A stretch of DNA of 64,000 nucleotides from Planctomycetaceae bacterium (GTDB taxonomy: Bacteria; Planctomycetota; Planctomycetia; Planctomycetales; Planctomycetaceae), in contig JAGQQG010000029.1 in assembly GCA_020426325.1 (NCBI GenBank), forward strand, positions 1-64,000. Reading direction: 5' to 3'. The notes under the pieces are model-generated. The model saw only the letters and a list, made by a program, of their open reading frames with translations, was not told the DNA's origin and ran no database searches. Below are positions 42,031-51,524 of this stretch, one piece after another. Within the stretch, counting starts at the first letter, position 1, and every line of letters starts with the position of its first letter. A program made the translations under genes and the position numbers.

Positions 42031-42621
42031 CCCGACAGGCAGGCGGGCGCTGTAGTAGTGACAGAGGGCTACGGCGCAGGCGTCGGCGACGTCGTGGGGT
42101 TCGGGGACTTCGAGTAGGGCGAGTTCACGCTGGACGGCAAGCTGCATTTGCTCTTTGTCTGCACGGCCGCTGCCGGTCAGCAGGCGTTTGATTTGAGCAG
42201 GCGTGTAATGCACGACGGGAACACGCCGCTCTGCGGCTGCGAACAGAATCGCGCCGCGCGCATGGGCCATCAGCACGGCTGTCTTCGGGTAGCTGCCGTG
42301 TGAGAACACCTGCTCGATGGCCATTGCTTCAGGAGCGAATTCATCGATGACCTCCGCGAGTCCACGACCAATCTCCGCGACACGTTCTGCGAGTGGCCAG
42401 TCTCCTTTCGAGCTGATCACGCCCCCCTCCTCCAGGACGGGGCCTTCTTCCGTGCGGACGATGATTGCATAGCCCGTGCGGTTGAGGCCGGGGTCGACGC
42501 CCAGGTACCGGTCCTGCACAGGGCCGGAAAAGGTGTTGCCGAGGGCAAAGCTCATCGCGACGTGATCCACAGACGGGGCAGCTGGTGAGCGGGCCGTGCC
42601 GCGCTCTCTGTGGGTGTTCAT
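42028..42621 (-). CDS. ruvC: Holliday junction resolvase RuvC
   Basis: A 197-residue RuvC with an N-terminal extension of about 38 residues. The catalytic acids are in YLGVDPGLNRTGYAII (first Asp, about 39-54), AIEQVFSHGSYPKTAVL (Glu, about 101) and PEPHDVADACAVALCHYY near 173 (final Asp pair). The basic loop GSGRADKEQMQ (about 151) is normal. It cleaves junctions symmetrically with RuvAB. An internal ATG at 42555 would give a more usual length. Confidence 0.92.
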   Translation of the reverse strand: MNTHRERGTARSPAAPSVDHVAMSFALGNTFSGPVQDRYLGVDPGLNRTGYAIIVRTEEGPVLEEGGVISSKGDWPLAERVAEIGRGLAEVIDEFAPEAMAIEQVFSHGSYPKTAVLMAHARGAILFAAAERRVPVVHYTPAQIKRLLTGSGRADKEQMQLAVQRELALLEVPEPHDVADACAVALCHYYSARLPVG

Positions 42622-42679
42622 CGTCTGTCCTCCCTGATGACTGGATGAATTTCGCGATTGGTCGGAGTGTAACGTTTGT

Positions 42680-43159
42680 TCAGTCTTTTTTCGACAGCAA
42701 TACGACGACCTGTGCTTCCATCGCCTCCCCCCTGCCGATGGGGCCGACCCGCTCTCCCGTTTTGGCTTTGATATTGATGACTGACGGGTCCACGCCCAAC
42801 AGGGTCGACAAGCTCTCTTTGATGGTCTGTTTGTAGGCAGACAGTTTGGGCCGCTCGGCGAAGATGATGGCGTCCAGGTTGACGACGGACCAATCTTGCC
42901 CGTGGACCTGCTCGATCACACGTCGAAGGAGTTCTCTTGAGTCGGCTCCGGCAAACTCTGCCGATGTGTCGGGAAACCACTCGCCAATATCACCGAGCCC
43001 GGCAGCTCCTATGATGGCATCTGTCACTGCGTGGAGCAGCACGTCAGCGTCGCTATGCCCGTCGAGCCCGAAGTCGGCAGGGATGCTGACTCCCCCCAGA
43101 ATGAGGGGAAGTCCCTTGATCGTGCGATGCGTATCGTGACCGATGCCGACTCGAAACAT
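42680..43159 (-). CDS. ispF: 2-C-methyl-D-erythritol 2,4-cyclodiphosphate synthase
   Basis: A 159-residue IspF. The zinc ligands are in GIGHDTHR (about 5-12; D-x-H) and GHSDADVLLHAVTDAI (about 34-49), with LGDIGEWFPDT (about 55), the CDP-binding VNLDAIIFAERPKL (about 92) and the C-terminal KAKTGERVGPIGRGEAMEAQ near 131. It forms the cyclic diphosphate in the MEP isoprenoid pathway. Other MEP genes are absent from the window. It is divergent from nothing close; ruvC follows on the same strand. Confidence 0.95.
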   Translation of the reverse strand: MFRVGIGHDTHRTIKGLPLILGGVSIPADFGLDGHSDADVLLHAVTDAIIGAAGLGDIGEWFPDTSAEFAGADSRELLRRVIEQVHGQDWSVVNLDAIIFAERPKLSAYKQTIKESLSTLLGVDPSVINIKAKTGERVGPIGRGEAMEAQVVVLLSKKD

Positions 43160-43432
43160 GCCTTTAACCCTCTCCGCACTGGTGAGTTACAGCAAACGGC
43201 CGACTCACGACCTGCTAATGGAATGGATCATATTGCCTGATGTGGCAACGCACCAATGTTATCCAATCGAGGAACCCCAGGTTCAGAGCCTTTTGAAGAC
43301 TTGAAGCACATTACGGCATGATGCGCTCCGGTCGCCGCTCACTGAGGGACTCTCATGGCCCGTTGACAGCCTCTTCGGGTCACTCGTATAACCCGCGTCC
43401 CTTCCCCTCGTCCCCTCATTGTTCTGCGCGCA

Positions 43433-44287
43433 ATGCGTCTTCACCAAAGCTTCCCCCAGCAGCTGCTGAGTTCAGTCGTCGTGCTGATGACTCTGAGCAC
43501 GCTTGGCGGCTGCGCGATTTGGGACACGAAGGACGAGCAGACCGTCACAGCCAATAGCCCATTGAAACAGGTTGCACCCCACTTCGACGCCATCGAACTG
43601 CAGGTGTATTACGTGGAACGGCCGATTGACGATCCGCTGCTGGGTAACTCACTTTGGGCTGAGTTGGATCAGGTCAGTACTTTGGACCCGGTCGTGCTGA
43701 CGGCCCTGCGACGGAACGGTTTTCGGTTCGGAGTCGCCGGTTCCGACCCACCTCCCAACCTTCAAGCTGCACTTGGGATGACGGGCCGGACCCGCTCACG
43801 CACGGATGATCCAGATTATCAACTCTCAGGACACACCCATTACCTTCGCTCGGGCCAGGAACAGATGACCAACACCTGGCCCATCTATCAGCTCTGCCAG
43901 ATCGAACTGTACGAAGGGGGAGAGCAGGAACTTGCCACGTATGAGTCGGCCCAGTGTGTCTTTCGCGTGACACCAGAGCGTCTGCAGGATGGGTGGGTGC
44001 GTGTAGAGTTCGTGCCTGAGGTGCATTACGGCGAGAACAAGATGAGACACCAGGCCGGCGATCATCAGTTTGAATTGAGGCCGTCGCAGCTGATCGACCC
44101 GTTCTACGATCAACGGTTCTCTGTCGAACTGAACGTCGGCGAACTCGTTGTGCTCTCCGCTGGCGGCGACAATCCGGAATCACTCGGTCATCATTTCTTC
44201 CGCGGCGGCAACTCCGGCAGCAAGATGCAGCGACTGCTGATCGTCAAGGTCGCAGACATGAAACGACTCGATCCGGTCTATGAATAG
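43433..44287 (+). CDS. putative lipoprotein of unknown function
   Basis: A 284-residue protein with a lipoprotein signal peptide; the lipobox LSTLGGC ends at C27 and is followed by AIWDTKDEQ. The mature domain is mixed alpha/beta, with paired cysteines (CQIELYEGGEQELATYESAQ region and CVFRVTPERL) and a C-terminal LLIVKVADMKRLDPVYE. No family motif was recognised. It is convergent with the von Willebrand-type gene downstream, separated by 29 bp with a small hairpin. Confidence 0.65.
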   Translation: MRLHQSFPQQLLSSVVVLMTLSTLGGCAIWDTKDEQTVTANSPLKQVAPHFDAIELQVYYVERPIDDPLLGNSLWAELDQVSTLDPVVLTALRRNGFRFGVAGSDPPPNLQAALGMTGRTRSRTDDPDYQLSGHTHYLRSGQEQMTNTWPIYQLCQIELYEGGEQELATYESAQCVFRVTPERLQDGWVRVEFVPEVHYGENKMRHQAGDHQFELRPSQLIDPFYDQRFSVELNVGELVVLSAGGDNPESLGHHFFRGGNSGSKMQRLLIVKVADMKRLDPVYE

Positions 44288-44313
44288 CAGATTCGGTAAT
44301 CCTCGAATCTGTT
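44288..44313. terminator. possible bidirectional terminator hairpin
   Basis: CAGATTCG and CGAATCTG are exact 8-bp complements in the 29-bp gap between convergent genes. No U-tract follows, so a terminator role is only a positional inference. Confidence 0.35.
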
Positions 44314-44316
44314 CCG

Positions 44317-46854
44317 TCACGGCAATCCGTTCAGCTTGCGGAGCAGCCATTCGGTCGTCAACAGGCCGAAGCACAGCAGCAGCACCAGCCAGTGGTCCCA
44401 GAGGGCGATCTCTTCATGGGACGTCTCATGCTCAGTGACGTCGGAGAACAGTTGCGGAATCTCATCGACCTCGTCCGGGAGGAAGAGCCGTCCGCCGGTG
44501 GCATCCGCGATCTGTTGCAGCAGGTCCCGGTCCGCCGCCAGCTCTGCAAGCTCGACGGTCGGCTTCTCGCTGACAATCAACTCGGCTGAAATCGGTTCCT
44601 CGCCCAGGTCCGCATGCTCCACATGCAGCTCGACCCGATACTCCGCTGCGGGAAGACTGTTGACGACCCCTTCATGGACATAAGGACGCTCATCGGTGGG
44701 ATCAAGTGTGACGGTCAGAACAGGGTTCGCTGCTTCATTGGCATTGATGGGAAAGATCTCGGCCCGTGCCTGCAGGTCGGGGAATTCGTTGAGAAAGTGC
44801 TGGTTCCAACTCGCTCTCAAGACGACGTCTTCACCCAGCTCGACCTCAGTTTTCTCCGGGCCGAAGCGGACGTGTTCATTGCCTGCACTGGCACGAAAAC
44901 TGGCCGCCCACCGTGCGATCTGTCCCCAGAAGCGATGATGGTACTGATCGCCAACACGGTGCCTCCAGCGCCAGGTACTGTCGATTCCGATCCAGAGGAC
45001 CTGACCGGCCCCCGCATGCTGGTGGGCGATCATGGAATTCCGACGCTCGTGGTCGAGTCCTCCCTCCCCGGTCTCGTCACGGAGCGATGCGAACACGGTC
45101 GCGGCTGCCCGGGCCTGTCCGGTAAGTCCCCAACTGTGACCGGGGAGTTCATTCCAGATGCGTTCGTTCGCCTGCTGGTCTGCATCAAACTGCAGGAACT
45201 GTTGCCGGTCGCCTTCGGGCGTCAGTTGAAGATGGAAGCCACGGACTGATGGCGGCCCCTGTTCTTGTCCCGCAGTCACTTCCACTTGCCGCAGCGCTTC
45301 AATGGGCAAAAGCCGTTTCAAGATCTGTGATTGATGCGACTGCGGGAAGCCATGCCTGCCAGCGGTCAGAACCAGCGTTCCTCCTTCATCCCGCACGAAG
45401 CGATCGAGCAACGTCCAGGCCTGTTCGGACAGATCCGTCGGGGCGATATCACCCACGATGACTGCGTCATAGTCAGCGAAGGGAGACTGCGAGGCATCGT
45501 CGATCTGTTCCGGTAGCACCAGCGTCCGGGGAAAGAACGTCTCCGGCAACACACCCAGATAGGGCTGCTGAAACACAACCGATTCGACCTCGACATGCGG
45601 GTCACGGCTTAAGGCGTTGTCGAGAAACCGAAACTCCCAGGTTGCGATCCCGCTCAGAACAAGTGTGCGGGTATCGTCATCGACGACGTTGATGGAAAAT
45701 GGTTTTTCGTTGTTGTCCTCACGGGTCTCATCTGACTGTGGCTCGACCCGGATCACATACTGTTGCCGTCCGACTTGAGAGGCATCGAGATCGAATTCAA
45801 CTTCCGTGGAGTGATCATTCGCAACGAAGGTCTGCGTCTGCGACAACTGAGGGTCGTCGACTGAAGCAAGAGTCACCGTCACGTCCTGACCAGCAAACCC
45901 TGGCGTTCTCACTTGTGCTGTGAGGACAGCCGTGTCGTTCTGATAGATCATCTCGGGAGAGTCCAACTCTCCGATCGCCAGATCGCGGGGGCGTCGCTGC
46001 GATCCCATCATCACCGGGTACACAGGCACCGGGAGATTGCGAACTCGATTCAAGAATCGCTCCGAATCCACAGAGGCGTTATCACGACCGTCTGTGAACA
46101 ACACCACGCCTGCGAGTGGAGCAGAAGCTTCCTCCCCACTCAGCGGCGTGAGCCCCGCGACCAGATCGGACGTTCCGGTTTGCAACGACTGATCCGGGTG
46201 CGAGACCAGTTCAGAGAGTGCCCCTTCGTCAACAACCTCTGACTGTCCAGCGAAGACCTGCCATTCGACCAGCGCGAGTTCGTTGAGTTGCTTCCCCAGG
46301 GGGGTGGGCCCCGTGCTGAGTAATCGCAGAGCCATCTCTTTCCGAGAGATCTGTTCGACCGATTGCATCAACTCTTCGAGTTGGCTGCGCCTGGTCGAGG
46401 CCAATTCCTCCCGCTCGCGGTCATTGCTTGTTTCCCCCGCATCCACCCACTCGGGTTCATGGTCGTCGTCGAAGGCTTGCTGCCAGCGATCGAGTCGGTC
46501 ATCGATCGACTTGTTGCCGATCATGTTCATCGCCCGCAGCCACCGTAGCCGTTCTGATTTGTCCGCCTGTTTGTCGACGGTGCTCATGCTTTCGGACAGA
46601 TCAAGCGCGATCAAGACTCGACCCGTATTCGTTCGATCAACGGTCCACGTCAGCACCGGCTCCAGCAGTGTCAGGAACACCGCGGTCACCACCGCCAGTC
46701 GCAGGATGAACAGCGTCCACCCGAGCCGTCTCGTCACCAAACGCCACTCATACCGCGACAGTAACCCAATGCAGACCACACATGCGATCGCAGTCACAAC
46801 CAGCATCGCCAGCCAGCCAGCATCGTTCAGCGAGTTAAACGTGAAGTGACGCAT
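44317..46854 (-). CDS. membrane-anchored von Willebrand factor A-domain protein
   Basis: An 845-residue protein. Two N-terminal membrane helices (about 13-33 and 45-65) precede a VWA domain whose MIDAS is VLIALDLSESMSTV (D-x-S-x-S, about 80). ASAPLAGVVLFTDGRDNASV near 243 holds a further metal residue. CARDB-like beta domains follow (about 300-395), then an alpha/beta domain with ADYDAVIVGDIAPTDLSEQA near 465 resembling a glutamine-amidotransferase-like fold. It ends in a C-terminal membrane helix (LVLLLCFGLLTTEWLL). This layout matches the planctomycete BatA-like aerotolerance-type membrane proteins. Role unknown. Confidence 0.78.
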   Translation of the reverse strand: MRHFTFNSLNDAGWLAMLVVTAIACVVCIGLLSRYEWRLVTRRLGWTLFILRLAVVTAVFLTLLEPVLTWTVDRTNTGRVLIALDLSESMSTVDKQADKSERLRWLRAMNMIGNKSIDDRLDRWQQAFDDDHEPEWVDAGETSNDREREELASTRRSQLEELMQSVEQISRKEMALRLLSTGPTPLGKQLNELALVEWQVFAGQSEVVDEGALSELVSHPDQSLQTGTSDLVAGLTPLSGEEASAPLAGVVLFTDGRDNASVDSERFLNRVRNLPVPVYPVMMGSQRRPRDLAIGELDSPEMIYQNDTAVLTAQVRTPGFAGQDVTVTLASVDDPQLSQTQTFVANDHSTEVEFDLDASQVGRQQYVIRVEPQSDETREDNNEKPFSINVVDDDTRTLVLSGIATWEFRFLDNALSRDPHVEVESVVFQQPYLGVLPETFFPRTLVLPEQIDDASQSPFADYDAVIVGDIAPTDLSEQAWTLLDRFVRDEGGTLVLTAGRHGFPQSHQSQILKRLLPIEALRQVEVTAGQEQGPPSVRGFHLQLTPEGDRQQFLQFDADQQANERIWNELPGHSWGLTGQARAAATVFASLRDETGEGGLDHERRNSMIAHQHAGAGQVLWIGIDSTWRWRHRVGDQYHHRFWGQIARWAASFRASAGNEHVRFGPEKTEVELGEDVVLRASWNQHFLNEFPDLQARAEIFPINANEAANPVLTVTLDPTDERPYVHEGVVNSLPAAEYRVELHVEHADLGEEPISAELIVSEKPTVELAELAADRDLLQQIADATGGRLFLPDEVDEIPQLFSDVTEHETSHEEIALWDHWLVLLLCFGLLTTEWLLRKLNGLP

Positions 46855-46860
46855 GTGTTA

Positions 46861-46921
46861 GTTGATTAGATGATTGGCGGAACAGATACTGATCATCCAA
46901 TCATCTGGTCAACCAATCAAC
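46861..46921. repeat. palindromic repeat, family J
   Basis: GTTGATTAGATGATTGG at the left is mirrored by CCAATCATCTGGTCAACC and AATCAAC at the right. It lies between the VWA gene and the 3' end of the ClC gene. Confidence 0.6.
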
Positions 46922-46925
46922 TCCG

Positions 46926-48800
46926 TCACCCCTCTTCCTGAGCGCGTTTGTACTCCATCAGACGGCGGTTGTAGAAGGTGATCGTATCCTTGTGACGGAG
47001 CGTCCCCAGAAGTTTGCGGCGGTTCTCCGGGTCGACGACCGGGAGTTCATCGATCGCCACTGCAGTGAACGCCCGCATGGCGACATTGAGGTCATCCTCG
47101 GGAGTGACACTGACCACATTGGGATTCATGACATCGTTCGCCGTCGCCAACTGCCAGATCGTCTCGTCGTACAGGTATGACCGGACATCGTCGCCGGAGA
47201 AGATGCCGACCAGTTCGCCCTTGTCATTGACCACCGGAAAGTAGTGTTGCTTCGTCGTGGACAGGGCATGCACGATCTGGTGCAACTGCATTGACTCCGG
47301 AATGCGAATGATGCTTCGCTGACGGTCGTACACTTCGGCAACCGTGAGCCCTTCGAGGATATCGACGAGAAAATCGCCCCGGTGAGCGGGGGACTCCAGT
47401 CGCGTGGGGACTTGCTTGGAATACAGTTTCCAGCGGCGGCTCATCATGAAGCACAGAGTCGAGACCCACATTGTGGGCAACAACAATTCATAGCCCCCCG
47501 TCATTTCGGAGACCATGATGATCGTCGAGAATGGTGCATGGGCACAGCCGGCGAAGAAGCCTGCCATCCCCACGATGGCATAGGCTTCCGGCTGCCTGAC
47601 GAGTTCTGGCCACAATCCATGAAACCACTGTCCGACCGCTCCGCCGACGCATCCACCAATCACCATCGACGGACCGAAGACACCTCCCGATCCACCCGAA
47701 CTGATCGTCAGCGACGTCGTGAGAATTTTGATCAAGGCTACCGTCAACATGATGCCGATCCCGACGCTTGCCGAGTCGGTCAGGGAATCCTGCAGTGTCC
47801 CGTAACCGGTGCTCAGAACCGCGAGCATGCGACGGTCTTCCCCGAAACCGATGTACAAACCGACTCCGACACATCCGGCGAGGGCTGCACCGATGGCTGG
47901 CTTGAAGTGCGGCGGAATCGGAATGCGGTGAAACAGTTGATGCGTACCGTAGAAGACTTTGATGTAGAGGATGCCGACGGCAACCAGGATGATTGCCAAT
48001 GCTGCAAAGGGGAGCAGCTCCATTGTCGCAGCCGGTGCCAGATCTTCGCGAAGAGAAAACAGCGGCGCGAAGCGAATGTGCTCAGGAAGTGAAACACAGT
48101 ACACGCTATATCCGATGATCGACGCCGTCGCAGCCGGGATGACGACGTCTGCTTCAAAGTCGGATTCACTGTAGAGAATCTCTGCAGCAAACAATGCACC
48201 GGCCAGCGGCGCGCGAAAGATGGCTCCAACGCCGGCACCCATCCCCGCTGCCAACATGATGCGACGATCGCGCGGTGAGAGTTTGAGGACTGTCGCCAAT
48301 ATCGATCCGAAACCGGCGCCAATCTGGGCAATGGGGCCTTCACGTCCCGCTGAACCCCCGGTGCCAATCGTGATGGCAGAAGCGATCGTCTTGACAACAG
48401 GAATCCGCGCCCGAATGAACCCTCGCTTGTTGTGAAAGGCATCGATTGCCGCATCAGTTCCGTGCCCTTCTGCGTCGGGGGCATACGTGTAGACCAGGAA
48501 TCCGGACAGCAATCCCCCAACGGTCATGACCAGGACGATCATCCAGGGTGAGAAGACCGTCCCCTCGGGAATCCCGTGGTCTCCAAAAACGCTGTGTTCC
48601 CCCAACGCCTCACGAGGCGCATAACTCGCGAAGTGGACGAGCGACGTCTCGACCACAATCTGCCCCGCCAAGTGAAAGAGAATCGCACCAACGCCAGCGA
48701 CGACTCCGACCAGTATCGATAAGACTATCCACTTGCCTGACGCCTTGACGTCGAAGGTCGTCAACAGTTTTTGAAGTTGATTCACCCGGAATACTTCCAA
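46926..48800 (-). CDS. ClC-family chloride channel/antiporter with CBS domains
   Basis: A 624-residue ClC protein. Three selectivity segments are recognisable: GTGGSAGREGPIAQIGAG (about 147-164; GREGP with the gating glutamate), GGSGGVFGPSMVIGGCVG (about 362-379; GxFxP) and the helices between. Two C-terminal CBS domains (about 480-610: RIPESMQLHQIVHALSTTKQ and MNPNVVSVTPEDDLNVAMRA) should regulate it. Exchanger versus channel cannot be decided, as the proton glutamate position is unclear. Confidence 0.9.
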   Translation of the reverse strand: MEVFRVNQLQKLLTTFDVKASGKWIVLSILVGVVAGVGAILFHLAGQIVVETSLVHFASYAPREALGEHSVFGDHGIPEGTVFSPWMIVLVMTVGGLLSGFLVYTYAPDAEGHGTDAAIDAFHNKRGFIRARIPVVKTIASAITIGTGGSAGREGPIAQIGAGFGSILATVLKLSPRDRRIMLAAGMGAGVGAIFRAPLAGALFAAEILYSESDFEADVVIPAATASIIGYSVYCVSLPEHIRFAPLFSLREDLAPAATMELLPFAALAIILVAVGILYIKVFYGTHQLFHRIPIPPHFKPAIGAALAGCVGVGLYIGFGEDRRMLAVLSTGYGTLQDSLTDSASVGIGIMLTVALIKILTTSLTISSGGSGGVFGPSMVIGGCVGGAVGQWFHGLWPELVRQPEAYAIVGMAGFFAGCAHAPFSTIIMVSEMTGGYELLLPTMWVSTLCFMMSRRWKLYSKQVPTRLESPAHRGDFLVDILEGLTVAEVYDRQRSIIRIPESMQLHQIVHALSTTKQHYFPVVNDKGELVGIFSGDDVRSYLYDETIWQLATANDVMNPNVVSVTPEDDLNVAMRAFTAVAIDELPVVDPENRRKLLGTLRHKDTITFYNRRLMEYKRAQEEG

Positions 48801-48972
48801 GGTTGGGTTGGGAGAGGCGTTTCATTTCGTGGAATTCGCAGATTGTCGGACACTCTCGCCAAGATGCAAGGGACAATCTCAGTTTCCCCAACTGAGACGG
48901 ATGATCTGCGGACGAATTGTCTGCTAGACTGGCCATCATCGAAATACGCTGTAATTTCACGGAAAAACAAAC

Positions 48973-49833
48973 ATGCATGGAATCTGCCGTCATTCTCTGG
49001 TTCGAGCTGGGGTCGTCCTGATTGCTCTTTGCACCCGGTCCCAGTGGTCGCCGGCTGCTGAGCCCGCGTCACCAGAGTCCACGAAAACGATTCGTGTCGC
49101 CGGCATTGTCCTCAAATGGATTCGAACTGACAAAGAGGCCAACCTCAACCGGGCGGAACAACTCATTCGCGAGGCGGCAGCCGGTGGGGCAGCGATTGTT
49201 TGTACGACGGAGTGCTTTCTCGATGGTTATGCCATCAAGGATAAAAGCATTCCACTTGATGAGTACCGCAGCCTCGGCGAACCCATCCCCGGTGGTGCGT
49301 ATTATCAACGGCTGGCCAGGTTAGCCGACGAGTTGGACATCAGGCTGATCGCTGGCATGCTCGAAGCCGATGGCGACCTTCGCTTCAACACAGCCGTGCT
49401 GATTGGTCCGGAGGGCGAACTGATCGGCAAGTATCGCAAACACAAACTGGAGCACGAACTCCTGCGTAATACTCCGGGCGACGAGTACCCCGTCTTCGCC
49501 ACCGAGCATGGCAACGTGGGCATCATGATTTGTGCTGACCGACGAGTGCCCAATCTTGTTGAGCAGCTGTGCACCAACGGAGCTGAGATTCTCATCTGCC
49601 CGTCCGGTGGCATGTTCGGCCCTCGACGCAACGATCCGATCGTGCAGTCACGATCCAAAGAAAACGGCAAACATATCGTCTTCGTCCACCCAGCCGAGTT
49701 CCTCGTCACGGGGCCGGATGGCGAGATCGTTGAACGCACCATCCTGGGCGACCGGCTTGAGGTGGAGCCGTCGCAAGTCGACAGCGATCTCGACAGCCGT
49801 CAGGTGTTTTACTTCGACCTGCCCGTGAAGTGA
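48973..49833 (+). CDS. secreted carbon-nitrogen hydrolase (nitrilase superfamily)
   Basis: A 286-residue nitrilase-fold enzyme. It has an N-terminal signal peptide (LVRAGVVLIALCTRSQWSPA region, about 9-30), unusual for the family, which is normally cytoplasmic. The Glu-Lys-Cys triad is present: CTTECFLDGY (Glu near 79), GKYRKHKLEHE (Lys near 155) and GIMICADRRVP (Cys near 186). It should hydrolyse an amide or carbamoyl compound in the periplasm. The substrate cannot be predicted. Confidence 0.85.
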   Translation: MHGICRHSLVRAGVVLIALCTRSQWSPAAEPASPESTKTIRVAGIVLKWIRTDKEANLNRAEQLIREAAAGGAAIVCTTECFLDGYAIKDKSIPLDEYRSLGEPIPGGAYYQRLARLADELDIRLIAGMLEADGDLRFNTAVLIGPEGELIGKYRKHKLEHELLRNTPGDEYPVFATEHGNVGIMICADRRVPNLVEQLCTNGAEILICPSGGMFGPRRNDPIVQSRSKENGKHIVFVHPAEFLVTGPDGEIVERTILGDRLEVEPSQVDSDLDSRQVFYFDLPVK

Positions 49834-49838
49834 CGATC

Positions 49839-50294
49839 TCAATCGGCAAGGAAGTGCAGTCGCAGGTTGCGGAGCACGCCCTGTGCGCGTCGATGGAAGT
49901 CCCGACTTCCGTAGGACAAGGCCATCGGGCGGATGTCGACGCTCACAATCGATCGACGAGCGGACGCTTTCTGCCAGGTCGGCAATCCATCACCCGCGTC
50001 GGCGAAGTCGAGCCTCACACGCACAGGACGACGACGTTCCCCGCCGTGCCACCAGCGGGAGTACCACGGACGCCCGAGTTGCATGACAATGTGACGATCG
50101 GAAATCTCGTGAATCTCCGCCCGCTGATCTTCGATGAATCCAATCAGCTTCAACAGCAACATTCCTCCCACGTGACATGAGGCGAAGTCACTCTTCACGA
50201 CTCGTTGTGAGGTCGAGGCACTTTCGATGTGGAGTCGATGATCCTGATTGAGAATGGGTTCCGAGTTGTTTCCATAAGTGACGCTTGCAGGCAT
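49839..50294 (-). CDS. hypothetical protein
   Basis: A 151-residue frame from ATG 50294 (a TTG at 50327 extends it). The central part HEISDRHIVMQLGRPWYSRW and WHGGERRRPVRVRLDF, and the C-terminal ALSYGSRDFHRRAQGVLRNL, look like a folded conserved domain rather than noise, but no family is recognised. It is convergent with the nitrilase gene, 5 bp apart. Confidence 0.5.
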   Translation of the reverse strand: MPASVTYGNNSEPILNQDHRLHIESASTSQRVVKSDFASCHVGGMLLLKLIGFIEDQRAEIHEISDRHIVMQLGRPWYSRWWHGGERRRPVRVRLDFADAGDGLPTWQKASARRSIVSVDIRPMALSYGSRDFHRRAQGVLRNLRLHFLAD

Positions 50295-50596
50295 GGTGAG
50301 GATCCACACGAAGAATCTGGCGGGCAATGAATGTGTTCAGAACCCTGAACGTGCGACCCGCGTGCCGACTTCAATGCTCGATGAAATGGAGTTTGGACAG
50401 ATCGTGTAACCCTCTGCACGGACAGTGCCTTGTGTCATTCCACGGACTGCCCACTCATTCGCCACGCCACAGACCCTGTGGACTTCAGGCAACATGACCG
50501 TTGACTCAGGTCAACACGCGACGGTGATAAACGGCAACAAACGCGGTCAGAAATCGGAGGAAGTGCGGTCTGATCATTGAGCCGACAGCTTTGCAT
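50295..50596. other. intergenic region, nothing recognised
   Basis: About 300 bp between two minus-strand genes. No plausible coding frame, RNA gene or family palindrome was seen. It presumably holds the promoter of the gene ending at 49839. Confidence 0.4.
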
Positions 50597-51430
50597 TCAG
50601 GGCGTTTTCCACAGTGCCGACCAGCGGGACGTGAGGAATTCCGGCAGGGGGATGCGCAAGTCGTCTTCGTGTTTGTCGATCGATTTCTGTGCCTGCTTAA
50701 GCACCGATTTCTCCTGCGACTGCAACAGTTCTTCGATGATGTCTTCGAGACCCGATCCGATCTCGCGCACCACGGGACCTTCAACCTTGCCGAACTTGTG
50801 GACGTCAATATCGGGGAGAGTCAGGTGAATCGTGTGGACAGTCGGTCGCAGCACGACCACGGGAAGCGACGACTCTGCATCAGTCTCCAGACTGATCTTC
50901 AGAGAGCAATCGGCATGCACGTTCAGCGTGGCATCAGCGTTTGTGCTGCCGTTGAGGAGCTTGACCCCCAGGTTCCAATGCTCGAATCGTGCTTCCACAT
51001 TTGCACGCATGCTGACAAAAAGGTCCCACCGGAATTCGCCAGCCGAGGGCGAACGCAGATTGTCGATGCGCAAATGCAGCGTCTCCTGCGGATTGATCAG
51101 CGTCACCTGATAGCGCCGCCAGAACCCGTGCCTCACCGCCCGTTCACGCTTCGAGATACGCGGCAGCCCCCGCTTCGTCTCGATGTCCAGACCGTTCACG
51201 ACCTTCGTTCGTTTGTTCCAATGCTTGTCGTTCTCAAATTGCCTGGGGATCGCTTCACGAACAATCGTCTCGACGAGATGAGAAAGCCGATCATCGGCTG
51301 TGAGCTCAGCCGTCGACGTAACTTCATTCACAAGTGCGGGTAAAGCTTCTGCTGAGTTGTCTTCTTCTGCACATGCGATGTTCACCACAGCCATAGTGAG
51401 ACAACCGGAGAGCAGAACGGATGCACGCAT
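50597..51430 (-). CDS. secreted protein of unknown function
   Basis: A 277-residue protein with a signal peptide (MRASVLLSGCLTMAVVNIAC, cleavage near AEE at 20-22). The mature part has an amphipathic helix-rich N-terminal (LSHLVETIVREAIPRQFEND) and a beta-rich body with VTLINPQETLHLRIDNLRSP near 128 and ADATLNVHADCSLKISLETD near 175, ending in a charged helix. ATG 51430 is chosen since the longer frame lacks a leader. No function is assigned; the beta-rich body could be a membrane-associated lipid- or polymer-binding domain. Confidence 0.6.
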   Translation of the reverse strand: MRASVLLSGCLTMAVVNIACAEEDNSAEALPALVNEVTSTAELTADDRLSHLVETIVREAIPRQFENDKHWNKRTKVVNGLDIETKRGLPRISKRERAVRHGFWRRYQVTLINPQETLHLRIDNLRSPSAGEFRWDLFVSMRANVEARFEHWNLGVKLLNGSTNADATLNVHADCSLKISLETDAESSLPVVVLRPTVHTIHLTLPDIDVHKFGKVEGPVVREIGSGLEDIIEELLQSQEKSVLKQAQKSIDKHEDDLRIPLPEFLTSRWSALWKTP

Positions 51431-51524
51431 GCTGACGATCCATCGAACAGAACGGCGGCATGATACCGAGTTACCAATCTCAGACCAGACCAATCAGTCT
51501 CACTCCCAAGCCGACAACGACATC

